Positions 26,083-34,639 of a stretch of 64,000 nt of DNA are shown here, piece by piece. Source of the stretch: DASXKD01 sp963707905 (GTDB lineage Bacteria; Actinomycetota; Actinomycetes; Streptosporangiales; Streptosporangiaceae); the NCBI GenBank assembly GCA_963707905.1, contig CAVPSA010000042.1:184849-248848 (forward strand), in the 5' to 3' direction. Made by a program: the position numbers and the translations under genes. Below the pieces are notes generated by a model that searched no databases, was not told the DNA's origin, and saw only the letters and a list, made by a program, of their open reading frames with translations. Numbering within the stretch: the first letter of the stretch is position 1; each line of letters opens with the position of its first letter.

Positions 26083-26985
26083 ATGGTATCGCGGACAACC
26101 CGTGCCGAGACCCTCGCCTTGGGTGCCCTCGCGCTTCTGGGCACCGCTGGCGGCTCCGTGTTCGGTGTACTGGCGAACGAGGGCGGCACGGATCATCTGC
26201 GTAACATCCTCCTCGGTGTCGTCTGCGCAACCATTCTGATCAGCGCTACCGCTGCCAACCGATTCATCGCCGTGCGGCTTCTCCAGACAGGAGTCCTGGC
26301 CCGCGAACGCGCAGTCGACGAGCGTGATCGCGCCGTGCTCAGCAGCGAGGAAGCCAAGCGGCACACCACTGAGGCCCAGGTCAACACCGAGATCCATGTC
26401 GTCATGGCACTGCGGGCGCGGCTGTCGCCGGTGCTCTACTGCCTGGGCAAGCTCGCCGCCGCTTCCCCGGGCAGGCCGGAGCCTCCGCTGATCGGAAGCC
26501 TGCGGCAGGCGATCGTGGCCGCTGCGATTGAGCACCGTAATCCAGAAGAGACCCGAAGGAGTGTCTTCTTCGCTGTCAAGGGCGACCTTATGGAGTGCGT
26601 CAGTTACGCCGGTTATGAGGGACAGTACGATGTGGGGCGCATTGTCTTCAGGAATACCCCGGACGACCCGGTCGGCCAGCATATGTTCCGCCTCCTGGGC
26701 GAGGGCAGCACATTGCTGATACGGGACGTGAACGCTGCCGACCTTGCGGTGGAACTCCTCAGCTGCGTGAGCTATCAGACGATCATCGCAGTCCCGGTAA
26801 CGGCCGGCGAGTCCCCATACGGAATTCTGACCCTCGACGCCTCACGAGCGGATTCGCTGGGGCAGCCTGACCTGGAGATAATGAAGACGCTCGCCAGCCT
26901 GCTCGGGGTGGGGCTGGCGCTGGACGGCTCCAACGATAAGCCGAGGGTCCAGGTTCCGGCACAGGGGAATCGCAAGCCGGCCTAA
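26083..26985 (+). CDS. Membrane-anchored GAF-like sensor protein, copy 2
   Basis: 300 aa, two N-terminal transmembrane helices and a C-terminal GAF-like domain as in copy 1. Substitutions: LLQTGV, DRAVLSSEEAKR, AADLAVELLSCVSY and QPDLEI here. The codon nine positions upstream of the ATG is TTT here rather than TTG, which supports the ATG as start in both copies. Confidence 0.7.
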   Translation: MVSRTTRAETLALGALALLGTAGGSVFGVLANEGGTDHLRNILLGVVCATILISATAANRFIAVRLLQTGVLARERAVDERDRAVLSSEEAKRHTTEAQVNTEIHVVMALRARLSPVLYCLGKLAAASPGRPEPPLIGSLRQAIVAAAIEHRNPEETRRSVFFAVKGDLMECVSYAGYEGQYDVGRIVFRNTPDDPVGQHMFRLLGEGSTLLIRDVNAADLAVELLSCVSYQTIIAVPVTAGESPYGILTLDASRADSLGQPDLEIMKTLASLLGVGLALDGSNDKPRVQVPAQGNRKPA

Positions 26986-27022
26986 GTGCGTGCGGCGCGC
27001 CGGCTAAGGGCAGACTGGGTGC

Positions 27023-27862
27023 ATGACGCGGGGTGTGGTGCTTGGCGGCGGCGGCATAGCGGGTGTCGCCTGGGAGGCTGGAATCGTCATCGGCCTGCGG
27101 CGGGCGGGGGTGGATCTGTCGTCGGCAGATGTGATCGTCGGTACATCGGCCGGGTCGATTGTTGGTTCGCACCTGGCTTTCGGCACGGACCTGCAGACGC
27201 TGGCCGCGATGACGCCCGCACCCACGGGCGCCGAGGCCACCGCTGTCCCGGCTGTCAGCCTCGAGGTCATCCTCAGCGCGCTCGCGCCGCTGTTCGACCA
27301 GGCGCTGGATCCCGCGGAGGCGCGCCGCCGGGTGGGGGCCGCCGCCCGCGCGGCGGGCGGCGATGAGCAGCCCTACATCGCGCGGATCGCCTCCTTGCTG
27401 CCCGCCACTGACCGCTGGCCGCGGCGCCGGTTCCTGGTGACCGCTGTGGACACCGAGTCGGGTGAGCCGGTTGCCTGGCACGACGGCTCCGGCGTCCGCC
27501 TGGACCGGGCGGTCGCGGCGAGTTGCGCCGTTCCCGCCGTCTATCCGCCGGTGACGATCAGCGGGCGGCGGTACATGGATGGCGGCATCCGGTCGGCTAC
27601 CAACGCCGACCTCGCGGCCGGCTCCTCGGCTGTCATCGTGCTCAACGCCATTGGGCACCTGACCCCGCCTGAACCCTTGGAAAAGGAGCTGGCCGCGCTC
27701 GGCACCGCGGCCACGCTGGTGATCACACCAGACATCACGGCAGCCGCCGTGATGGGCACCAACCTGCTCGACGCCGCCACCGCCGCGCCTGCGCTGGAAG
27801 CTGGCCTGGCACAGGCGATGTCCTGCAGCGAGCCGGCCCGTATCACCTGGTCGGCAACCTAG
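27023..27862 (+). CDS. Patatin-like phospholipase family protein, copy 2
   Basis: 279 aa with GGGGIAGVAWE, GTSAGS and DGGIRSATN intact. Four substitutions from copy 1 (GAEATAV, ARIASLL, GVRLDR, PLEKELA here). It lies between the GAF and hemerythrin genes. Confidence 0.88.
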   Translation: MTRGVVLGGGGIAGVAWEAGIVIGLRRAGVDLSSADVIVGTSAGSIVGSHLAFGTDLQTLAAMTPAPTGAEATAVPAVSLEVILSALAPLFDQALDPAEARRRVGAAARAAGGDEQPYIARIASLLPATDRWPRRRFLVTAVDTESGEPVAWHDGSGVRLDRAVAASCAVPAVYPPVTISGRRYMDGGIRSATNADLAAGSSAVIVLNAIGHLTPPEPLEKELAALGTAATLVITPDITAAAVMGTNLLDAATAAPALEAGLAQAMSCSEPARITWSAT

Positions 27863-27877
27863 CTCGCCGGAGGGACC

Positions 27878-28447
27878 GTGGACATCACCCAGCTGATCCT
27901 TGACGACCACCACGAGCAGCGCCGGCTGTTCGCGATCTTGGAGCAGGTCGGGCGCACGGACAGCGCCGCCCTGTCGGTGGTGTGGGCGCGGCTGGGTGCG
28001 TTCCTGGAACTGCACGCGGCGGCGGAGGAGGCGATCTTCTATCCCGCGCTGCTGCAGGTGGGCCTGGCCGCAGGCCGGCGGGCCGGGGCAGAGGGCGAGA
28101 CCCTGGACGCCATCCGCGACCACAACGACATCAGAGACGCGGTCGCAGAGGTCGCCCGCCACCGGGTCGGCAGCGACGGCTGGCTCGCCGCCGTCGCGGC
28201 GGCGAACCTGGCCAACGGCGATCACATGGCCGAGGAAGAACGCGAGGGCCTGACCGACTTCCGCCGCCTCGCCGGGCTGCAACAGCGCCATGACCTGGCC
28301 ATCGCCTTCGCCACCTTCGAGGCGCAGAACTTCGCCGGCGTCCCGGCTGTCGACAGGAATCCGGAAAGCTACGTCCGTCAGGCGGAGCAAGATCTGCGGC
28401 CGCGTGCCGCGGGGTCGCTCAACATCGGCAGCCTCAAGGGGCAATGA
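27878..28447 (+). CDS. Hemerythrin HHE-domain protein, copy 2 (intact)
   Basis: 189 aa from the GTG at 27878, 15 bp after the patatin stop, with GCCGGAGGG as ribosome site. Hemerythrin-type ligands: H in DDHHEQRRLF, H and E in LELHAAAEEAIFYPAL (HxxxE), H in IRDHNDIRD and H/E in NGDHMAEEEREGL. Such four-helix di-iron proteins bind oxygen or NO or act in iron/redox sensing. With a membrane GAF sensor and a patatin lipase in one operon, a role in redox- or membrane-damage response is possible, but this is inference. Confidence 0.88.
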   Translation: MDITQLILDDHHEQRRLFAILEQVGRTDSAALSVVWARLGAFLELHAAAEEAIFYPALLQVGLAAGRRAGAEGETLDAIRDHNDIRDAVAEVARHRVGSDGWLAAVAAANLANGDHMAEEEREGLTDFRRLAGLQQRHDLAIAFATFEAQNFAGVPAVDRNPESYVRQAEQDLRPRAAGSLNIGSLKGQ

Positions 28448-28454
28448 CCCGTAG

Positions 28455-28970
28455 CGTCGCTGGTTCCGCGTTCCCGCCGCCGGCCGGCGGTGGGAGGACT
28501 GGCTCACCGAGGTCGCGCGCACCTACCGGACGCTGCTGCTGTCCCACCGCGACGGCGCCCGGCTGGTCGCCAGCACCCGGCCGCTGCCGCAAGGCCTCCC
28601 GCTGCTGGACGGCTGCATCGCCGCCTTCCAGCAGGCGGCCGGCTGCGGCCCCGGCCAGGCCCTGCAATGCCTGACCACGCTCATCGCGTTCGTCCGCGGC
28701 TTCGTCCTCGATGAGGAGGCCGAACTGCGCCGCGCTCAGGAACAACCCGAGCCGCAGGCCCAGCAGGGGGCCAAGCGCACCGCCCCCCGCATCCCGCAGC
28801 CCGTTCCGCACCTGGACGCCGCCATGCGCGACATCGGATCACCCAGCGGCGAGGGCACTTTCGAGTACGGGCTGTGCCTGATCGTCGATGGCATACGCAC
28901 CGTCCTGCGCAGCCACACGACATCGAGGACCGACGAGGCGGCCCTCGATGTCCACCAGGCTGCCCGGTAG
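28455..28970 (+). pseudogene. TetR family regulator, C-terminal domain only (5'-truncated)
   Basis: Starting at the right edge of duplication copy 2, one open frame reads RRWEDWLTEVARTYRTLLLS, then LVASTRPLPQGLPLLDGC, LTTLIAFVRGFVLDEEAE and FEYGLCLIVDGIRTVL, to a TAG at 28970. This is the ligand-binding half of a TetR regulator (TetR_C type). The N-terminal HTH is missing; in this frame a TAG lies at 28452 within the duplicated unit. No start codon with a ribosome site is evident, so it is a remnant cut by the rearrangement that placed the duplicated unit here. Confidence 0.75.
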
Positions 28971-28991
28971 CCAGTGCTGCCCGCGCCCGGG

Positions 28992-30380
28992 TCAGCTTGG
29001 CACTACCTTGACGTCGCCGATTCCCAGGGCCTCCACCGGGGCACGGGTTTGGGATGCGTCGCCGACCAGGACCGTGACCAGGCGGCCCGGGGAGAACGCC
29101 GCGGCTACCGTGGCTGTTGCCTCGTCCGCGCCTGTCTCGGCCAGGCGCGCGTATAGCTGGGCCTGGTAGTTGTCCGGCAGGTGCTGTTGCACCTGATCCG
29201 CCAGCGTGCGGGCGACCGGCGCCGCGGTCTCGTATTCGAGCGGCGCGACACCCACCAGGTTTTGCACCGCCGTGTCACGCTCGGTTTCGGTCAGCCCCTC
29301 CGCGGCGAGCGTGCGCAGTACCGTCCACAGGTCCTCCAGCGCGGGACCGGTGGACGCCGTGTCCACCGAACCACTGATGGCGAGCACCGACGTACCCGCC
29401 GCGCCGTCCGCGGCGCGCTGCGCCGGCGACCGGAGCACCTGCCCCGAGGCCCGTACCCCGTAGGTGTAGCCCTTCTCCTCGCGCAGCACCCGGTCCAGCC
29501 GGGAGGTGAGCGTGCCACCCAGGCAGTACGTGCCGAGCACCAGGGCCGGCCAGGCCCGGTCGTGCCGGTCCGGGCCAGTCCGCCCGATGAGCAGCTGCGT
29601 CTGGACGGCGCCAGGCCGGTCCACGATCACCACACGGCCGCTGTCGTCGGCGGTCACCGGCGGCACGGCCAGCGGCTCGGCGCTGACGCCGGCCCATCCG
29701 CCCAGCGTGCCGGCGAGTACCGCGTCCAGGTCGACACCCGTCAGGTCGCCTACGATGACCGCGGTCGCCGTGGTGGGCCGCACCCGAGCCTGGTAGAACG
29801 CGCGCACGCCCGGCGCGTCGATCCGGGCGACGGTGTCCTCGGTGCCCTGGCGCGGCCGCGACATCCGGGCGGAGGCCGGGAACAGCTCCTGGGCCAGCTG
29901 CTTGGCGGCACGCCGTCCGGGGTGGGCCAGCTCAAGCGGAATCCCGTCGAGACGGTTGCGCACCAGTCGCTGGATCTCGCTGCCGGCGAACGTGGGCGCG
30001 CGCACCGCCTGGGCTAGCAGCCCGAGCGCCTTGGGCAAGCGGGAGACGGGAACCGCCAGCGAAACGCGCCCGCCCATGTAGTCGGCGCGCGCGTCGAGCG
30101 TCGCGCCGCAGCGCTCCAGCTCGGCGGCGAACTCCTCGGCGGTGTGGTCGCCAGTGCCCTGGGACAGCGCCTTTGCCATGATCGTGGCGATCCCGTCGAG
30201 TCCGTCGGGCTCGGCGTCGAGCGGGGTGTCCAGGCAGATCTCCACGGCCACCACCTGCTGCCCGGGCCGGTGGCAGCGCAGCACGGTCAGCCCGTTGGCG
30301 AGGGCGCCGCGCTCGGGTATGGGGAACGCCCACGGCGTTGCCTGCCCGGGGGCCGGCCGTGGGTAGAAGTCCATGGTCAT
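28992..30380 (-). CDS. M16 family metallopeptidase, non-catalytic subunit
   Basis: 462 aa from the ATG at 30380, which overlaps the upstream M16 stop (ATGA). The M16 fold is recognisable (ALANGLTVLRCHRPGQQ at the start, VLREEKGYTYGVRASG in the C-terminal half), but the zinc motif HxxEH is absent: the matching stretch reads IATIMAKALSQG. The Arg/Tyr pair in the C-terminal part is kept, as in the alpha-type partner of two-gene M16 proteases. It should form a dimer with the adjacent active subunit and help bind peptide substrates in the cytoplasm. Confidence 0.88.
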   Translation of the reverse strand: MTMDFYPRPAPGQATPWAFPIPERGALANGLTVLRCHRPGQQVVAVEICLDTPLDAEPDGLDGIATIMAKALSQGTGDHTAEEFAAELERCGATLDARADYMGGRVSLAVPVSRLPKALGLLAQAVRAPTFAGSEIQRLVRNRLDGIPLELAHPGRRAAKQLAQELFPASARMSRPRQGTEDTVARIDAPGVRAFYQARVRPTTATAVIVGDLTGVDLDAVLAGTLGGWAGVSAEPLAVPPVTADDSGRVVIVDRPGAVQTQLLIGRTGPDRHDRAWPALVLGTYCLGGTLTSRLDRVLREEKGYTYGVRASGQVLRSPAQRAADGAAGTSVLAISGSVDTASTGPALEDLWTVLRTLAAEGLTETERDTAVQNLVGVAPLEYETAAPVARTLADQVQQHLPDNYQAQLYARLAETGADEATATVAAAFSPGRLVTVLVGDASQTRAPVEALGIGDVKVVPS

Positions 30381-31729
30381 GGCTGCATCGGCCACCGGCC
30401 GGCTCCTTCCTGCTCGCCGTTCCGGCCGGCGGCGCTGGCCTGGGCGGCGTCCGGCCCGGCCGGGTCTTCGGAGGTCACCGGCTCATATATCAGCAGCGCA
30501 CGGTTGTCGGGCCGCAGCCGCGCCGCGGCCACCGCCGCGACCTCCTCAGCGGTGACGCTGAGAATCCGGCTGACGGCCGTGAACGCGAGCTGCGGGTCGC
30601 CGAACTGCACCGCATGCCGGCACAGTTGGTCGGCCCGGCCGGCCGCGGTACCGAGCCGGTCCAGCCATTCGCGTTCCAGCAGGGCCTGCGCCCGCTCCAG
30701 CTCCGCGGCGGCCGGCGCCTCCGTGCCGAGCCGCGCCAGCTCCTCGTCGACCGCGGCCTCGATCTGCGGGATGCCGGTGCCGCCAGACGCCGTCACATCC
30801 AGCAAGCCCAGCGAGGGGGCGCCAGCGAGCCGCAGCAGCCAGAAGCCGGCCGCGATCGCGGTGCGGTCGCGGCGCACCAGCCGGTTGTACAGCCGGGACG
30901 ACATGCCCTTACCGAGGACGGTGAGTGCCAGTTCGGCCGCGTCGCACTCAGGTGTGCCGTCGTGCGGCAACCGGTAGGCGGCCATCAACGCGCGCGCCGG
31001 GACCTGTTCCCGGACCTCCGCACGCAGCTCCGTGCCGATGATGCCGGGAAGAGCGCCGTCGCGTGGCTGCACCCTGCCGTGGTACGCCGGGATGGAGCCG
31101 AAGTATTTCCCGGCCCACGCGAGCGTCTGCTCCGGGTCGATGTCGCCGACGACCGCCAGCACGGCGTTGTTCGGCGCGTAGTACATACGGAAGAACGCCC
31201 GCGCGTCGTCCAGCGTCGCCGCGTCCAGATCGGCCATGGAGCCGATGGGCGTGTGATGGTACGGGTGGCCCTCGGGGTAAACCAGCGCGGCCATCCGCTC
31301 GAACGCCGTGCCGTAGGGCACGTTGTCGTAGCGCTGCCGGCGCTCGTTCTTGACCACATCACGCTGGTTTTCCAGCGACTCCTCATCGAGCGCGGCCAGC
31401 AGCGAGCCCATCCGGTCCGCCTCCAGCCACAGCGCCAGCTCCAGCTGGTGCGCGGGCATGGTCTCGTAGTACTTGGTGCTTTCGAAACTCGTCGTCCCGT
31501 TGAGGGAGCCGCCGGCACCTTGGACCAGCTCGAAATGGCCATTTCCCTGCACCTGCGCCGAGCCCTGAAACATGAGGTGCTCAAACAGGTGAGCCAGCCC
31601 GGTACGGCCCTTGACCTCGTACCGCGAGCCGACGTCATACCACAGGCAGACCGCTGCGACCGGAGTCAGGTGGTCCTCGGAGAGCACCAGGCGCAGGCCG
31701 TTATCCAGACGGTGCTCGGTCGCTGTCAT
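30377..31729 (-). CDS. M16 family zinc metallopeptidase, catalytic subunit
   Basis: 450 aa from the ATG at 31729 (MTATEHRLDNGLRLVLSEDH). The frame continues upstream to 32005, but that stretch looks non-coding. The inverted zinc motif is HLFEH (H47, E50, H51), with the distal Glu in VVKNERRQRYD near residue 129. GTTSFESTKYYETMP is the conserved M16 strand. It resembles the mitochondrial processing peptidase beta subunit/PqqL group. It is coupled to the non-catalytic subunit by ATGA. Confidence 0.9.
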   Translation of the reverse strand: MTATEHRLDNGLRLVLSEDHLTPVAAVCLWYDVGSRYEVKGRTGLAHLFEHLMFQGSAQVQGNGHFELVQGAGGSLNGTTSFESTKYYETMPAHQLELALWLEADRMGSLLAALDEESLENQRDVVKNERRQRYDNVPYGTAFERMAALVYPEGHPYHHTPIGSMADLDAATLDDARAFFRMYYAPNNAVLAVVGDIDPEQTLAWAGKYFGSIPAYHGRVQPRDGALPGIIGTELRAEVREQVPARALMAAYRLPHDGTPECDAAELALTVLGKGMSSRLYNRLVRRDRTAIAAGFWLLRLAGAPSLGLLDVTASGGTGIPQIEAAVDEELARLGTEAPAAAELERAQALLEREWLDRLGTAAGRADQLCRHAVQFGDPQLAFTAVSRILSVTAEEVAAVAAARLRPDNRALLIYEPVTSEDPAGPDAAQASAAGRNGEQEGAGRWPMQP

Positions 31730-32214
31730 GCCGCCGGAACCGGCTCGTTCTGCAGCTGTGTGGCCCACCGGCGCCCACATCCCTTCGGTCGCGTGCAGGA
31801 GAAGTCCTGCCACTGTACGAACGGAAGCTGCCAGGCCGCGCCCGAGCCCGGGGGACGGTTGTGGCCAGCAGGCCAGCACGAGAGCCGCACGTCGGCGCGT
31901 CATCGAATTAGGCGGCCCATTTATAGCTAGATAGCCCATTTTAACGAGGCAGTCCATTAACTTAATGTAATCAACTGATAATTCTAAGCTATCTTCGAAA
32001 AACACCTATTGTTCGCTCAAGGGGGGAAATGTATTGTCCGTCCTAGCGTCATGTGCAGTCTCAGCGTCGAGGTGTAGCCGCACGGCGACCGGTACAGGCA
32101 CCATCCGGGCCTGTGCCGGCTGGGGTGCGGGGAGGCGCGTATCGTTCCGGGAGATCTCCCTGGTTCCGGGCCTGCGATGGCGGGGCATTAACAAGCACTC
32201 GGTAAGGGGAAGGC
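31730..32214. promoter_or_regulatory. Divergent regulatory region with three direct repeats and a structured leader
   Basis: 485 bp between the M16 gene and the secreted protein. 31905-32030 is markedly AT-rich. Three copies of a GGCrGyCCATTTA-like element start near 31911, 31929 and 31948, spaced 18-19 bp. Further right, 32090-32121 can fold as CCGGTACAGGC/GCCTGTGCCGG, and 32149-32160 is the perfect palindrome GGGAGATCTCCC, both in the presumed 5' leader of the 32215 gene. I could not match this leader to a known riboswitch. Confidence 0.45.
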
Positions 32215-34416
32215 ATGCACTTAAAGATCATGCGCAGACCAGTTGCGCTGGTATCGCTGCTGTCGCTTCCAGTGGTGCTGCTCAGCGCCGCCGGGGCGGC
32301 AACGGCAGCCACCGGCAGTCCTACCGTGGCCCGGTCGAGCGGTGTGACCACATCCGGCCTTGGGGTGTTCAAGCCGACGTTCGCGGGCACCGCTGCCACT
32401 GGCTGCGCCAGGGCTTGCTCGCTGCTCACCGGCCCGCTCAACACCCCCTCCACCGCGGCTGCCGCACGGGGCCACCAGGCCTCCGGCCAGGCAGGGACAC
32501 AGCCCCGCGCGCATGCCATGCCGCAACCGCGGCTCCAGAATATCCACATCACCGCCGCCCAACGGCGCCTGTTCACCGGCTCCTCCTTCCCCGTCCCGTC
32601 GGTGAGCTGCCGGCCGCTGGGCCCGGGCTGTGACCGCATCAACACGACCACGGGTGGCGCCACCAGCGTCAAGGGCCTGAACGCGGTCGACAGCGCCGAG
32701 AACACGACCAACATCTTCAACAACATCGAGCCCCCGGACCAGGGCCTGTGCGCTGGCAACGGATCCGTGGTCGAGACCAATAACATCGGGGAGGTCCTGG
32801 TCTTCAACACCGCCTTGAAGCGCCAGTCCGCGCCGATCTCGCTCGACACGATCATGGGGCTCACCGGCTTGGGGTGGAGCAGCGGCGGGGACCCCTCCTG
32901 CCTGTATGACTCCGCCAATGGCGGGCACTGGTTCTTCACCGAGATCGTCTCGGCCAGCCCGGAGTCCCAGGGCGGTGCTTTCGCCGGCTGCTTCGCGGGC
33001 GTGTCCAACTCCTGCTATGAGGGCATCGCGGTAACCGACGGCAACAACCCGTTCGGCCCGTACCACGTGTACTTCTCCAGCGCCGACTACAACCCGGCTG
33101 AGCCGGGCTACCCGTCCCTGCTCAACGACTTCGCGAAGATCTCGGTGACCCGGGACGCCTTCATGATGTTCTACGACGAGTTCCCGCTCCTCGGGTCGCT
33201 GCCCGGCATCGGCGGCGGTTTCTTCAACGGCGCGCAGGAACTCGTGTTCCGCAAGAGCGCGCTGGAGCAGGGCCTGCCCACCATGCTGTCCAATGGAACG
33301 CCGAACCCCGCGGTCACGGTGGCCATCGAGAATATGGGCCATATCGCCACCCCGGACGGGACCTGTGCCCGCGACAACGTGCTGCACCAGGGCGGCATCA
33401 CCTGCTGGGTGGCGGTAATCCCGGCACAGCCACCCGCGGGCCAGTTCGACAACAACCGTGGCGGCACCGGGTTCATGCTGGGCTCGCTGGACTTCTACGG
33501 GTTCCTCCCGCTGGCCACCTCCGGTGACAACCGGATCGCGGCGTGGGCCTGGACCGGGCTCTCCGCCCTCAACAGCGCTGGCTGCGCAACCTGCAACGCC
33601 AGCATCCGCTTCCAGGGCCAGCTCTTCCGCGGCGTCAACAAGTACTACGATCCGGAGACAGCCAACTTCGGCGGGATCTTCGCCCCGCAGCGGAACGGCC
33701 CGATACCGCTCGGCGATCAGTGCGGAGCGGCCGGCCTGAGCTCGCTGACCTCCTGCCCATTGGGCGGGCTCGCCACCAACGGTGACAACCTGACGCAGGT
33801 CTCGCAGGCGCAGGGCCAGATCTTGGCAGCCACCTCCACCCAGGTCGCCCAGACATACACCAGAGCCAACGCGGAAATTCACATGGGCGCGGTGTACTGG
33901 GTGCTCGGCACCAGGTCGTTCGACAGCACCGGCAGGTTCACCCTGACCGGCCAGGGGTACGTCTCGCCGATGCACGAAGACCTGACCATGCCGGCCATGG
34001 CCGGGGAAGGCGCCGGCGGTAACGGCAGGGCGATCATGCTGTTCACGCTGACCGGCAACGGCGGGCCGACCGGTGCCGACCACGGCGGCTTCTTCCCGAG
34101 CACCGCCTTTGGCCGGCTGACCAGCACCTCCAACGGCCTGCTCAGCTCCACGGTCAACATCGCGGCCATGGGCAGGTCCCCGCAGGACGGCTTCACCGAA
34201 TACCAGGGCCTGCCGGGCTCGATCCGCCCCCGCTGGGGAGACTACAGCTGGGGGATCTTCCTGCCAGGCTCCGGCGGGCGGATCTACTTCGCTAACGAGT
34301 ACATCCAGTACCCGAACTGCACCGGGGCGCTGTTCACGCTGGCGAACGCGACCTGCGACGGAACCAGAAACGGTCTCACCAACTGGGGGACCTCGGTCAA
34401 CTACGTCGTGCCCTGA
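32215..34416 (+). CDS. Large secreted protein of unknown function
   Basis: 733 aa from the ATG at 32215, with AAGGGGAAGG just upstream. The signal peptide RRPVALVSLLSLPVVLLS ends at an AAGAATAA region. The mature protein has a disordered Ala/Thr/Pro-rich first ~120 residues, then a cysteine-containing globular part with EPPDQGLCAGNGSVVETNN, GGHWFFTEIV and IRPRWGDYSWG. This resembles secreted beta-propeller-like proteins of soil bacteria, but no catalytic motif is evident. It ends at a strong bidirectional terminator and has its own long leader, so it is probably a single-gene unit. Confidence 0.7.
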   Translation: MHLKIMRRPVALVSLLSLPVVLLSAAGAATAATGSPTVARSSGVTTSGLGVFKPTFAGTAATGCARACSLLTGPLNTPSTAAAARGHQASGQAGTQPRAHAMPQPRLQNIHITAAQRRLFTGSSFPVPSVSCRPLGPGCDRINTTTGGATSVKGLNAVDSAENTTNIFNNIEPPDQGLCAGNGSVVETNNIGEVLVFNTALKRQSAPISLDTIMGLTGLGWSSGGDPSCLYDSANGGHWFFTEIVSASPESQGGAFAGCFAGVSNSCYEGIAVTDGNNPFGPYHVYFSSADYNPAEPGYPSLLNDFAKISVTRDAFMMFYDEFPLLGSLPGIGGGFFNGAQELVFRKSALEQGLPTMLSNGTPNPAVTVAIENMGHIATPDGTCARDNVLHQGGITCWVAVIPAQPPAGQFDNNRGGTGFMLGSLDFYGFLPLATSGDNRIAAWAWTGLSALNSAGCATCNASIRFQGQLFRGVNKYYDPETANFGGIFAPQRNGPIPLGDQCGAAGLSSLTSCPLGGLATNGDNLTQVSQAQGQILAATSTQVAQTYTRANAEIHMGAVYWVLGTRSFDSTGRFTLTGQGYVSPMHEDLTMPAMAGEGAGGNGRAIMLFTLTGNGGPTGADHGGFFPSTAFGRLTSTSNGLLSSTVNIAAMGRSPQDGFTEYQGLPGSIRPRWGDYSWGIFLPGSGGRIYFANEYIQYPNCTGALFTLANATCDGTRNGLTNWGTSVNYVVP

Positions 34417-34523
34417 CTCAGGGCAGCCGCTTAAGGACTGAACCACGGTCCTGACCAGGCAGAAATCTGCATGGTGCGGCAAGGGCTGAACCCGCAAGGG
34501 TCACGCCTGAACCGCCGGTATGA

Positions 34524-34560
34524 CCAAGGCGGCCGCCGGGAATCCCGGCGGCCGCCTTGG
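34524..34560. terminator. Bidirectional terminator, 17-bp perfect stem
   Basis: Arm 34524-34540 (CCAAGGCGGCCGCCGGG) pairs perfectly with 34544-34560 around AAT. It lies between the convergent secreted-protein and lipoprotein genes, 108 bp and 80 bp from their stops. Confidence 0.85.
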
Positions 34561-34639
34561 CATCCGAGCTGGATAACCCCGCCGGGCCTGCCATCCCGGC
34601 GGGCCGCCGGGATGAACCCGCCGATGGCGGCATGGCCGC

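Larger units (their letters stand above)
20887..28458. repeat. Tandem duplication unit, copy 2
   Basis: Direct repeat of 13306-20885. It begins at AGCGGGCCGCCGTCACC (20887) and ends at GACCCGTAGCGTC (28458), after which the sequence turns into a TetR remnant. Confidence 0.95.

Noticed and set aside
13306..28458. Composite transposon as origin of the duplicated unit
   Set aside because: No transposase, IS ends, inverted repeats or target-site duplications are visible at 13306, 20887 or 28458.
26783..28522. Minus-strand open frame of 579 codons
   Set aside because: Antisense to the GAF, patatin and hemerythrin genes, which have clear domains on the plus strand.
31730..32005. N-terminal extension or separate small gene before the catalytic M16 gene
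   Set aside because: The residues do not resemble M16 N-termini and the region overlaps the AT-rich control region.
32034..32214. Known riboswitch (such as ydaO/c-di-AMP) in the leader of the secreted-protein gene
   Set aside because: I could not align the conserved core sequences of any class I know; only generic hairpins are present.
32221..34497. Minus-strand open frame of 758 codons
   Set aside because: Antisense to the secreted protein, which has a signal peptide and a ribosome site on the plus strand; the antisense product is low-complexity.
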